DNA from: Anaerolineales bacterium
GTDB lineage: Bacteria; Chloroflexota; Anaerolineae; Anaerolineales; Villigracilaceae
DNA length: 13,596 nt
Assembly: GCA_016928525.1 (NCBI GenBank)
Contig: JAFGKO010000037.1
Coordinates: forward strand, 1-13,596
Direction: 5' to 3'
The position numbers and the translations under genes were made by a program. This document shows, one piece after another, positions 6,690 through 13,180 of this stretch. The notes under the pieces were generated by a model, which was given only the letters and a program-made list of their open reading frames with translations, did no database searches and was not told where the DNA came from. How positions within the stretch are numbered: the first letter of the stretch is position 1; every line of letters starts with the position of its first letter.

Positions 6690-7583
6690 TCAGTCCTCAG
6701 CTACCCCCGCTTCTTCCTGCGCCCATACCGGCAACCGTTTCGTCAATACCAGCCAGCCGACGAAGAGTCCCATTACCAGAAAGCCGGGGAGGCTGGTCAA
6801 CGTGCCGCCCAGGGCGGTGTCGAAGCCGGGCTTCAGAAACAGATATGGCAAACCTGCCCAGGCGTTGATCGACCCGTGCGCCAGCGCCGCCACCCAGGGG
6901 CTGCGCGTGTTCAGGTACATCCAGCCGATGATGATGCCCAACAGCACGCAGAAGACGATCATCAACAGGATGCCGAGCACGGGATGGTCCGGGTAGTTAT
7001 GTCCCTGCGCGATGACCGGTGCATGCCAGATACCCCAGATGAGGCCGCTGATGAGCAGGGCTTTCCACTGGCCGAGCGGCAGCAGGCGGGGCAACAGGAA
7101 GCCGCGCCAGCCAAGTTCCTCGCCCATGGCGAAGATGATGTTGATCAGCGGGCCAAGCAACAATGCCTGCGCAACCTGGATCAGCACCAGCACGCCGGTG
7201 GAGACCGGCAGTTGTGTGCCGGCCTGCTCCATTTGTTGTTGCATAAAGGTGAACTCTGTGTCCGGTTGGCCGGTGCGGATGAGAACCGTCAGCAGGCCAC
7301 TCAAGATGACCAGGACCGGCGGCAACAGCCAGGCCCACAGGTAGTAGCGTTTGGGGCCGAGCGTGTTCAGGCGCAGGGATTTGAACGGCTGTTTTTCGAT
7401 GGCGAGCGTGGCAACCAGCGCAGCGATGCCCGGCCCCCACATACCCAGCGCCCACAGGCCTTGAATAGCTATTTGGCGGGTGGCAGGCTCCAGGTCCGTG
7501 AAGAGCAGCGGGGATATAAATAACGGCCAGGAAATGGCGAAGGCAAGGATGATGAACCAGGCCAGGGGTTTGCGTTCGAGCAT
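6690..7583 (-). CDS. CPBP family intramembrane metalloprotease
   Basis: The 297-residue protein has about eight hydrophobic segments. It shows all three CPBP (Abi/CAAX protease) motifs: EExxxR as GEELGWRGFLLP (E155, E156, R160), a second motif LIWGIWHAP (H187), and HGSIN (H236, N240). These residues bind the metal and form the active site in the type II CAAX prenyl endopeptidase fold. In bacteria without protein prenylation such proteins serve in bacteriocin self-immunity or regulated membrane proteolysis. AGGAGA, seven bases before the ATG at 7583, overlaps the stop codon of the DUF4177 gene, so the two genes form an operon and may be translationally coupled. The substrate is unknown; the SdpI and slipin neighbours suggest an envelope role. 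Confidence 0.93.
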   Translation of the reverse strand: MLERKPLAWFIILAFAISWPLFISPLLFTDLEPATRQIAIQGLWALGMWGPGIAALVATLAIEKQPFKSLRLNTLGPKRYYLWAWLLPPVLVILSGLLTVLIRTGQPDTEFTFMQQQMEQAGTQLPVSTGVLVLIQVAQALLLGPLINIIFAMGEELGWRGFLLPRLLPLGQWKALLISGLIWGIWHAPVIAQGHNYPDHPVLGILLMIVFCVLLGIIIGWMYLNTRSPWVAALAHGSINAWAGLPYLFLKPGFDTALGGTLTSLPGFLVMGLFVGWLVLTKRLPVWAQEEAGVAED

Positions 7584-7594
7584 GAGATTCTCTC

Positions 7595-7819
7595 CTAGAA
7601 AGTGGGCCTTGAGCGCTCACGGCGGGCCCGATCGGTCAGCGGGCGCTTGGCGATGACGTTGATCTTGTTCGCGTTTTCGATGATGTGGGTGGAAACGACT
7701 TCCCAGCCGTCTTCGCCCCATTCGTTGAGCAATTCTTCCAGTTCATCAGCCTTCACACCGGAAAAGAATCCGCCCACAGTTTGCACGCGATATTCCCATT
7801 GTTGGATGTCTTCGTACAT
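7595..7819 (-). CDS. DUF4177 domain-containing small protein
   Basis: The 74-residue soluble protein reads MYEDIQQWEYRVQTV and then LEELLNEWGEDGWEVV (about 27-43), the typical DUF4177 pattern: a 'WEY' first strand, a helix ending in 'G.dGWE', and a closing strand (NKINVIAKRPL). The function of the family is unknown. The frame is open to an upstream ATG at 7855, but the start at 7819 is better: AGAGG lies seven bases before it, and the added 12 residues match nothing in the family. The gene is the first of a two-gene operon with CPBP, with 11 bases between them. A parS-like palindrome lies 73 bases upstream of the ATG. The C-terminal tail (DRARRERSRPTF) is strongly basic. Confidence 0.82.
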   Translation of the reverse strand: MYEDIQQWEYRVQTVGGFFSGVKADELEELLNEWGEDGWEVVSTHIIENANKINVIAKRPLTDRARRERSRPTF

Positions 7820-7891
7820 TTTAAAAACCTCTTTTGTTTCTCGGACAAACGGCACTTATTTTTAACAGCGGCGAATACAGAGGCTGTTTTT

Positions 7892-7907
7892 TGTTTCACA
7901 TGAAACA
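7892..7907. promoter_or_regulatory. parS-like palindrome 1
   Basis: TGTTTCACATGAAACA matches the widely conserved ParB (Spo0J) binding site TGTTTCACGTGAAACA at 15 of 16 positions; the difference is A for G in the centre. The arms TGTTTCA/TGAAACA are perfect inverted repeats. It lies in the gap upstream of the DUF4177-CPBP operon. It could be a chromosome-partition site or an operator for a local regulator; a near-identical copy lies at 8777-8792. Confidence 0.6.
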
Positions 7908-7940
7908 TATTCTAATGTCAATTATTAAGATATTTCCGCC

Positions 7941-8060
7941 CTGAGCAGAGGGTCGAGTAGGCGGTGCTGTTCCGCCGTATCGAGACCCGCAATCGAAGGG
8001 GCGTTTTCATGAAAATTTGCGCTTCGACTACGGGCTTCATTTGAATTCGGCCCTCCGCTC
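7941..8060. repeat. Dispersed inverted repeat B, related to repeat A
   Basis: GAGCAGAGGG (7943-7952) pairs with CCCTCCGCTC (8051-8060) with one mismatch. Bases 8013-8032 are the exact reverse complement of 6603-6622 in repeat A. An internal GCGG/CCGC hairpin lies at 7961-7975. The element has no coding potential and fills most of the gap between the SdpI stop and the DUF4177 operon promoter region. It is probably an older, diverged copy of the same repeat family. Confidence 0.7.
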
Positions 8061-8103
8061 GGCGAGGAAAATTTCTGTCTTTACTTATCGTTATCCCATT
8101 ACT

Positions 8104-8751
8104 CTAGCTCTTTGTCTCGCGTTGGTACAGCACATACGAGTAAACGAGCAGAAATAGCGTTGAAGCCAACACAGGGATCAAGATGAACCAAACAGCATAA
8201 TCTGCGAAGAACACTCCCAGCAGGGCCAGGATTCCGGAAATAATGAACAGGGTCGCCCCGATGCGGTGCGTCTCGTCCCAGACCCGGTCGCTGCTCAGGG
8301 TCCAAGGGGTGCGGATGCCGATAAAGAAGTTGCGTTTTGCCTTGCGCATCATCACCCCAGCAAAGACGAACAGCAATCCCATCGCAGGCAACATAGCCAC
8401 GCCCATGTTGAACTGGTCATAGCCCAGGTTCCAGAGCATGGTCAGGACATGCATATAGACCATAAACACAACAATGAGCGTGATGAACGCATTGAAGTAT
8501 TCCCGGAATTGTGCAATGTTGGCCTTGAGCGGATCGATCTGCGGGATGACCAGGAACATCAGCAACATTCCCGCCGAAACAACTGGCATGAGGAAGGCGC
8601 CCCAGAAGCGAGTCATATAGCCGTCCACCTGGTTGGCTGTGTTCCAGTGGGAAGCCATTTGATCCGGTAATCTGTCGTAGACAGACAGGCTAAAGGCAAC
8701 GGCGAATGCGATCAAAAAGATGGTGGCGAAGATGGTGATACGGGTGGACAT
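8104..8751 (-). CDS. SdpI family membrane protein (DUF1648 plus SdpI domains)
   Basis: The 215-residue membrane protein has about six hydrophobic segments. The N-terminal part carries the DUF1648 signature YDRLPDQMASHWNTANQVDGY (about 25-45) after the first helix. The C-terminal part has the SdpI signature KAKRNFFIGIRTPWTLSSDRVW followed by 'DETHRIGA' (about 137-166) between helices. In Bacillus subtilis, SdpI protects against the SdpC toxin and sequesters the repressor SdpR; many homologues have no nearby toxin, and I see none here. AGGAG lies six bases before the ATG at 8751. A parS-like palindrome ends 26 bases upstream of the ATG. The gene is flanked by dispersed repeats and is probably transcribed alone. 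Confidence 0.92.
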   Translation of the reverse strand: MSTRITIFATIFLIAFAVAFSLSVYDRLPDQMASHWNTANQVDGYMTRFWGAFLMPVVSAGMLLMFLVIPQIDPLKANIAQFREYFNAFITLIVVFMVYMHVLTMLWNLGYDQFNMGVAMLPAMGLLFVFAGVMMRKAKRNFFIGIRTPWTLSSDRVWDETHRIGATLFIISGILALLGVFFADYAVWFILIPVLASTLFLLVYSYVLYQRETKS

Positions 8752-8776
8752 TATAAGCTCCTAAGTTTGTGTAAAG

Positions 8777-8792
8777 TGTTTCACGTGAAACG
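8777..8792. promoter_or_regulatory. parS-like palindrome 2
   Basis: TGTTTCACGTGAAACG matches the ParB site TGTTTCACGTGAAACA at 15 of 16 positions, with the full TTTCACGTGAAA core. It lies 26-41 bases upstream of the SdpI-family ATG, where it would overlap a promoter. Together with the copy at 7892-7907 it defines a pair of sites 885 bases apart. Confidence 0.65.
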
Positions 8793-8799
8793 TAGACTA

Positions 8800-8940
8800 T
8801 CTGTCATTGCGAGAAGGGCGTTCTCCCCGACGAAGCAATCTCATGGCAGTTTTGAGCAACAAACTGGCATGAAAACAGGAGATTGCTTCGCCATTCTTCG
8901 ACTTCGCTACGCTCCGCTCAGAACGGCTCGCAATGACAGA
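8800..8940. repeat. Dispersed repeat C with 14-base terminal inverted repeats (MITE-like)
   Basis: TCTGTCATTGCGAG (8800-8813) and CTCGCAATGACAGA (8927-8940) are perfect inverted repeats. Inside, GAAGCAATCTC (8831-8841) is mirrored by GAGATTGCTTCG (8879-8890). The right half also holds CTTCGAC... and GCTCCGCTCAG, as in repeat A, which suggests a composite or nested element. No ORF, and no clear target-site duplication. 'TGTCATTGCGAG...CTCGCAATGACA' repeats occur in many bacterial genomes. It ends seven bases from the slipin stop codon and may act as its terminator. Confidence 0.82.
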
Positions 8941-8947
8941 TGTACAA

Positions 8948-9889
8948 CTATTCCTTCGGCAAGTTCTGCTGCGCCATCGAGACGATGCCACTCAAACCGC
9001 CGAGGTTCATCGTATCGACAGCGCTGCTCGGCACGATGACCAGGGCGCCTTTCTCTTTCAAGCCTTCGAAAAGCATGTTCATGGCGCGCAGGTGCAAGGC
9101 AGTGGGGTTGTCAGCGTAGGCCAGCGAGGCTTCGGCAAAAGAGGCTGCGATCTGCTTCTCGGATTCGCCCAGGATGACGCGCGCCTGGCGTTCGCGCTCG
9201 GCCTGCGCCTGGCGGGACATGGTGTCCTCCAGGTCCTGTGGGATGACCACATCACGGATCTCTACCGACTGCACAGTCACACCCCAGGGGGTGGTGCGCT
9301 CGTCGATGATCTTTTGCAAATCGTCGTCCATCTTGGCGCGGCCGATCAGGATGTTGGCCAGGTCCATCTGGCCGAGGACTTCGCGCAGCGCAGTCTGGGC
9401 AGCCCAGGCGATGGCAACCTTATAGTCTTCCACTTCCAGGGCGGCTTTTTCGGCATCCCAGACAACCCAGAAGAGCACCGCATCCACGTCCACGGGAACG
9501 GTGTCCTTGGTCAATGTTTTCTCGGCAGAGAACGGCGTGACCATGACACGGTGGTCGATCCAGATAGGGGTCGTATCAATGATCGGGATGATCCAAAAGG
9601 GACCCGGGCCGGCCAACATGTGAAATTTACCCAGGCGCAGGACAACGGCTTTTTGCCATTGTGAAGCCACTTTCAGGGCGAACAGGATGTAGATCCCGAT
9701 GAGCATCGTGACAGTTACATATCCGCCGATGATGGCATCGCCGACGCCATTTTCCGACATGATGATCGCGCCCAGCACGCTGGCGACCAGAAAGACGGCA
9801 AATAGCGTACCGGCGATACCGGAGATATGTTCGTCTTTCTTGGCCATCATGGATTGAAGAGTTTTATCCTTGCTGTATTTGGTAGACAT
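8948..9889 (-). CDS. Slipin / SPFH (band 7, stomatin-like) membrane protein
   Basis: The 313-residue protein has two predicted N-terminal membrane helices (about 24-44 and 52-72), then the SPFH domain. Its hallmark start is QWQKAVVLRLGKFHMLAGPGPFWIIPIID (about 77-105), and AAQTALREVLGQMDLANIL and VTVQSVEIRDVVIPQDLEDTMSRQAQAERERQARVI follow; the last is the start of the coiled coil. Slipins oligomerise in membrane microdomains and often work with a NfeD-type protein or a protease; no NfeD gene is seen here. ACGAGG lies just before the ATG at 9889, which is 10 bases after the YtrA-type stop, so both form an operon. The two-helix N-terminus is longer than in classic stomatin hairpins. Confidence 0.93.
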   Translation of the reverse strand: MSTKYSKDKTLQSMMAKKDEHISGIAGTLFAVFLVASVLGAIIMSENGVGDAIIGGYVTVTMLIGIYILFALKVASQWQKAVVLRLGKFHMLAGPGPFWIIPIIDTTPIWIDHRVMVTPFSAEKTLTKDTVPVDVDAVLFWVVWDAEKAALEVEDYKVAIAWAAQTALREVLGQMDLANILIGRAKMDDDLQKIIDERTTPWGVTVQSVEIRDVVIPQDLEDTMSRQAQAERERQARVILGESEKQIAASFAEASLAYADNPTALHLRAMNMLFEGLKEKGALVIVPSSAVDTMNLGGLSGIVSMAQQNLPKE

Positions 9890-9899
9890 GGTAACCTCG

Positions 9900-10304
9900 T
9901 TAGCTTTCAGTTTTTTCGTTTTCGAGATGTTCTTTCAGCGTTTGTCTGATTTCATCCGGACCGCATCCCAGGCGAAGCGCTTCATTCAGATAATCACGGG
10001 TCAGGGCTTCCAGCGCTTGCTGTCTCAACTTGTCTGTGCGCTCCGGCGGTGGGACTTCCAGGATGTAGGTGCCGCGTCCCTGCTGGGTGGAGATGATGCC
10101 GGCTTCGTCCAGCAGACGGTAAGCGCGCGCCACAGTGTTGAAGTTGACCCGCAGCGCCAGCGCCAGCGCCCGCACAGTGGGAAGCTGGTCGCCGGGCTTG
10201 AGTTCTCCGCTGAGCACCTGTTGCTGGACCTGTTCCACGATCTGCATATAGATCGGGGTGCCAGAGCGGAAGTCGAGGTGGATATTATCGATCAGGTTTT
10301 TCAC
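9900..10304 (-). CDS. GntR family regulator, YtrA subfamily
   Basis: The 134-residue protein has an N-terminal winged helix-turn-helix (about 16-82): GTPIYMQIVEQVQQQVLSGELKPGDQLPTVRALALALRVNFNTVARAYRLLDEAGIISTQQGRGTY, the standard GntR pattern. A short helical C-terminal part of about 50 residues follows, with no ligand-binding domain. That small size is typical of YtrA-type regulators, which often repress their own operon and adjacent membrane or transport genes. The start is GTG at 10304-10302, with TACAAT six bases before it and no ribosome binding site, so the mRNA may be leaderless. Six ATTGTA-type repeats cover the promoter and are its likely operators. It is followed after 10 bases by the slipin gene. 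Confidence 0.92.
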   Translation of the reverse strand: MKNLIDNIHLDFRSGTPIYMQIVEQVQQQVLSGELKPGDQLPTVRALALALRVNFNTVARAYRLLDEAGIISTQQGRGTYILEVPPPERTDKLRQQALEALTRDYLNEALRLGCGPDEIRQTLKEHLENEKTES

Positions 10305-10310
10305 GTCAAA

Positions 10311-10358
10311 ATTGTATTATTGTATAATTGAATTAATTGTATCATTGTACTAATTGTA
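10311..10358. promoter_or_regulatory. Array of six ATTGTA-type direct repeats, likely operator and promoter of the YtrA-type gene
   Basis: On the plus strand ATTGTA starts at 10311, 10319, 10336, 10344 and 10353, with a variant ATTGAA at 10327: six units at 8, 8, 9, 8 and 9 base steps. Read on the minus strand each exact unit is TACAAT, a good -10 hexamer, and the last one (10316-10311) lies six bases before the GTG start. The array therefore overlaps the promoter, as expected for autorepression by the YtrA-type protein. Confidence 0.65.
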
Positions 10359-10442
10359 TACAGAATTTGGTTTTTGTCAAGCCCCGACCGTACTGTTTGC
10401 TGTACAAATTTCCCCACTCAGGAAGTCTCTTTCAATTCTTCC

Positions 10443-11930
10443 TTATCCGGTTTGCATACTTCCAACTAAATTTTTGATCGCGCTCCCCAGCCGTTTGATC
10501 CCCTCTTCGATTTCATCCGGTGCCTGGACGACAAAATTGAGCCGCATCCAATCTTTGCCCTGGACGCCATCCTGGAAAAACCGGCTGCCAGGTACGAAAT
10601 CAACTCCCTCTTTGCAGGCCAAGGGGAGTAAGTCATCTGCCGATACATTACCTGGGAGTCGTACCCACAGAAATAACCCACCCTGTGGTACATCAAAACG
10701 CACCTCGGCTGGCAGGTAGCGTTTGATGGCTGCGACCATCGCATCCCTGCGTTTGCGGAATATCTGGCAGGACCGACGCAGATGTGCTTGATAGCGTCCA
10801 ACAGTGACATAGGCCTCCAGCGCCCGCTGGATCAGGGTCGATGTTGCCAGGTCATTAACCCGTTTGAAATTGACCAGGCTTTCATAGATCGGTCCTTCAA
10901 TCAGTAGAAAACCAACGCGCAGTCCGGGCATCAGCATTTTGGAAAAAGTGCTGGCGTAAATGACCCGCCCACCTGGGTCCAGTGCCTTGAGGGAAGGCTG
11001 CGTGCGCCCATCATAGCGAAGATCTCCCACGAAATCGTCCTCCAAAATTGGGACGTTATAGCGGTCGGCAAGGACAATCAGTTCACGGCGACGGGAACTG
11101 CTCAAGCAGGTGCCGGTCGGGTTATGGAAATTGGGAATCGTATAAATGAGCTTCGGGTGATGCTGCTGGAGCAGCCTTTCCAGGTTCTCAACTTGCATAC
11201 CTTGCTTGTCCACTGGGATCCCGACAACCGTAAAATTAAGAGCCCGAAATAATTCCAGGGCTCCGCCATAGGTGGGATTTTCTACCAAAATGGTGTCACC
11301 TGGCTTGAGCAGAAGCTGGGACACCAGTGAAATCGCCTGTTGTGAACCGGCAGTGATCAGGATATCTTCAGGGCGAGCCTGTAAGCCCTGGCTGGCCAAT
11401 ACATGCGCAATGGTAGAGCGCAGAGGAGCGTATCCATTGCTTTCACCATATTCCAAGGCGGTAATACCATCGCGGCGCATTATCGTCTGGAGAACCTTTC
11501 GAAAATCATCGGCCGGGAACATGTGGGATGCGCTGGTTCCCCCGGCAAAGCGGATCGGGTGAGGATGTCGGTTGATTTTGAGCAATTCATCCTTCTCAAC
11601 ATTTCTGGATATTATCTCCCCTGTTCGCACACTCTCTTGCCAGAGCGGCCAGGTAGCGTCGAGAGTGTCTATCGGTTGGAGGGGAAGGGGTATGGAAGAC
11701 AAGACATAGGTACCGCTTCCAACACGGGAAAAGATCAGGCCATCCGCCTCCAGTTCCGAATACGCTGTTTCCACGGTGATTCGGTTTACACCCAGATCGC
11801 GGGCTAACTGGCGGCTGGCAGGCAGGCGTGTGTCAGGGGCTAAACTTCCTGAAAGGATCCCTTGCTGCAAATGGGTTTTTATTTGTTTATACAGTGGAAT
11901 ATGGCTTTGACGGTCGAGAGGAATGCGCAT
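10443..11930 (-). CDS. pdxR: MocR-type GntR regulator with aminotransferase domain (PdxR-like)
   Basis: The 495-residue protein has an N-terminal GntR winged helix-turn-helix (about 10-75: HIPLYKQIKTHLQQGIL, LPASRQLARDLGVNRITVETAYSEL) and a linker. A fold-type I aminotransferase domain follows (about 125-490). It holds TAGSQQAI (193-200), NPTYGG (218-223), IPNFHNPTG (265-273), EDDF (297-300) and STFSKML, where K331 is the expected PLP-binding lysine. Such regulators sense PLP or an amino acid. Since the next genes are an exporter and pdxS, PdxR is the best subtype. AGGAG lies about eight bases before the ATG at 11930. The palindrome at 11953-11968, which reads ATACCA on the minus strand, may be an autoregulatory site. 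The exact ligand is inferred from context only. Confidence 0.88.
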   Translation of the reverse strand: MRIPLDRQSHIPLYKQIKTHLQQGILSGSLAPDTRLPASRQLARDLGVNRITVETAYSELEADGLIFSRVGSGTYVLSSIPLPLQPIDTLDATWPLWQESVRTGEIISRNVEKDELLKINRHPHPIRFAGGTSASHMFPADDFRKVLQTIMRRDGITALEYGESNGYAPLRSTIAHVLASQGLQARPEDILITAGSQQAISLVSQLLLKPGDTILVENPTYGGALELFRALNFTVVGIPVDKQGMQVENLERLLQQHHPKLIYTIPNFHNPTGTCLSSSRRRELIVLADRYNVPILEDDFVGDLRYDGRTQPSLKALDPGGRVIYASTFSKMLMPGLRVGFLLIEGPIYESLVNFKRVNDLATSTLIQRALEAYVTVGRYQAHLRRSCQIFRKRRDAMVAAIKRYLPAEVRFDVPQGGLFLWVRLPGNVSADDLLPLACKEGVDFVPGSRFFQDGVQGKDWMRLNFVVQAPDEIEEGIKRLGSAIKNLVGSMQTG

Positions 11931-11952
11931 CTTTCTTCTCCTGAAGTTGTTA

Positions 11953-11968
11953 CATCATTGGTATGATG
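11953..11968. promoter_or_regulatory. Palindrome upstream of the PdxR-like gene
   Basis: CATCAT (11953-11958) and ATGATG (11963-11968) flank TGGT as a perfect inverted repeat. The minus strand holds ATACCA here, which resembles half-sites known for the MocR protein GabR. It ends 23 bases upstream of the regulator's ATG and could be an autoregulatory operator. Function is inferred from position. Confidence 0.4.
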
Positions 11969-11997
11969 AATATATCACTTTATTATCCCGCTAAATA

Positions 11998-12099
11998 GAG
12001 CCAATTATGAGATATTTCATCTATTCCAATAAATTGGACTTATTTATATTGCCTGAAATTGGCTCTTAACATTATGCCAATTCTCTCTAAAATTGGACT
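11998..12099. promoter_or_regulatory. Cluster of AAATTGG boxes with the EamA promoter (likely PdxR operators)
   Basis: AAATTGGACT occurs twice (12031-12040, 12090-12099), and AAATTGGCTC once (12056-12065). GAGCCAATT (11998-12006) is the inverse of AATTGGCTC (12057-12065). CCAATAAATTGG (12026-12037) and CCAATT-N8-AATTGG (12077-12096) are local palindromes. The promoter TTAACA (12066-12071), N16, TAAAAT (12088-12093) ends six bases before the GTG at 12100, so the last box overlaps the -10 and start. As I recall, the motif resembles the AAAGTGG-type site reported for a corynebacterial PdxR. Confidence 0.6.
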
Positions 12100-13089
12100 G
12101 TGTTAACTTCATCCTCCAACTCATCCAACCTCACCCGCGGCTACTCGATCGCTGTGATCAGCGCAGTGATCCTGTCGACGACGGCCATCTTCATCCGTTA
12201 TCTGACACAGACTTACCAACTTCCGGCCTTAATATTGGCCTTCTGGCGCGACCTTTTTGTGGCGCTCACTTTACTGCCTGTTTTGGCCTTGATTCGCCCT
12301 GCTCTTTTGAGAGTCAAACGCTCAGATTTGCGTTATCTGATCCTCTACGGTCTGGTACTCGCCATTTTCAATTCTCTGTGGACACTTTCCGTAGCGCTGA
12401 ACGGCGCTGCCATCTCGACTGTCCTAGCATATTGTTCGGCTGGATTCACAGCTTTGTTGGGGTGGTGGTTTCTCAAAGAACGCCTGGACTGGGCCAAGAT
12501 TGTTGCAGTAATTCTCAGCCTGAGCGGATGTATCCTCGTTTCCGATGCCTTGAATCTGGCAGCCTGGACTGCCAACTTCGTCGGCATCCTAACCGGGATA
12601 CTTTCCGGACTGCTCTACGCGATTTACAGCCTGATGGGACGCTCCGCTTCGCAACGTGAGCTAAATCCCTGGACGACTTTACTGTACACGTTCGGGTTTG
12701 CTGCGGCATTCTTGTTATCCTTCAATTTGCTACCGGGAGGCTTTGTGCCAGGAAAGGCAATTCACGCGGTCGATTTGCTCTGGCTGGGAGATTCCCTGGC
12801 TGGCTGGGGCATCCTGTTCCTGCTAGCTGCCGGTCCTACCCTGGCGGGATTCGGTACCTATAACGTCAGCCTGAGTTATCTACCTTCCAGCGTCGCCAAC
12901 CTGATCGTTTCCCTGGAACCGGCTATTACGGCTGCCATGGCATATCTTTTTTTCGGCGAACTCTTGACCGGAATCCAGATCCTCGGCGGCCTGATGATCC
13001 TGACCGGAGTGGTATTTTTGAGAATTTATGAAGACAAGCTGCTACGCCCGTCGCGCAGCGAAGAGGCATTAGCACTTGCTGAGTCATAG
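12100..13089 (+). CDS. EamA family (DMT superfamily) transporter
   Basis: The 329-residue membrane protein has ten predicted helices in two EamA repeats (about 15-145 and 165-305). The text includes ILSTTAIFIRYLTQ, LILAFWRDLFVALTLL, ALNGAAISTVLAYCSAGFTALLGWWFLKERL and, in the second half, SLSYLPSSVANLIVSLEPAITAAMAYLFFGE with a final LMILTGVVFLR. These are the usual drug/metabolite exporter signatures, with the 'A.l..lePv.a.l...f..E' helix near the end. The start is GTG at 12100; TAAAAT lies six bases before it and no ribosome binding site is present, so the mRNA may be leaderless. It is divergent from the PdxR-like gene and 91 bases ahead of pdxS on the same strand. A vitamer or amino acid substrate is inferred from context. 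Confidence 0.9.
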   Translation: MLTSSSNSSNLTRGYSIAVISAVILSTTAIFIRYLTQTYQLPALILAFWRDLFVALTLLPVLALIRPALLRVKRSDLRYLILYGLVLAIFNSLWTLSVALNGAAISTVLAYCSAGFTALLGWWFLKERLDWAKIVAVILSLSGCILVSDALNLAAWTANFVGILTGILSGLLYAIYSLMGRSASQRELNPWTTLLYTFGFAAAFLLSFNLLPGGFVPGKAIHAVDLLWLGDSLAGWGILFLLAAGPTLAGFGTYNVSLSYLPSSVANLIVSLEPAITAAMAYLFFGELLTGIQILGGLMILTGVVFLRIYEDKLLRPSRSEEALALAES

Positions 13090-13105
13090 ATCGTGACAAT
13101 TTAAT

Positions 13106-13153
13106 GGCTGGATTTGATGCAACCTGACGAAACCAGCGTGGTAGAATCCAGCC
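13106..13153 (+). promoter_or_regulatory. Structured region in front of pdxS
   Basis: GGCTGGATT (13106-13114) and AATCCAGCC (13145-13153) are a perfect nine-base inverted repeat 30 bases apart. The loop holds a smaller hairpin ACCA-GCG-TGGT (13132-13142). TAGAAT (13142-13147) could be a -10 box inside the right arm, but its -35 is unclear. No T-run follows, so a simple terminator for the EamA gene is unlikely. It may be an operator or a leader RNA fold controlling pdxS. Confidence 0.45.
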
Positions 13154-13180
13154 GCAAGTTTTACTTATAAGGAGATCCAA

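Noticed and set aside
6621..7523. Plus-strand 300-codon open frame opposite the CPBP gene.
   Set aside because: Glutamine-, arginine- and aspartate-rich shadow of the CPBP gene, whose catalytic motifs are intact on the minus strand.
8933..9664. Plus-strand 243-codon frame opposite the slipin gene.
   Set aside because: A GC-rich antisense shadow; the slipin SPFH domain on the minus strand is unmistakable.
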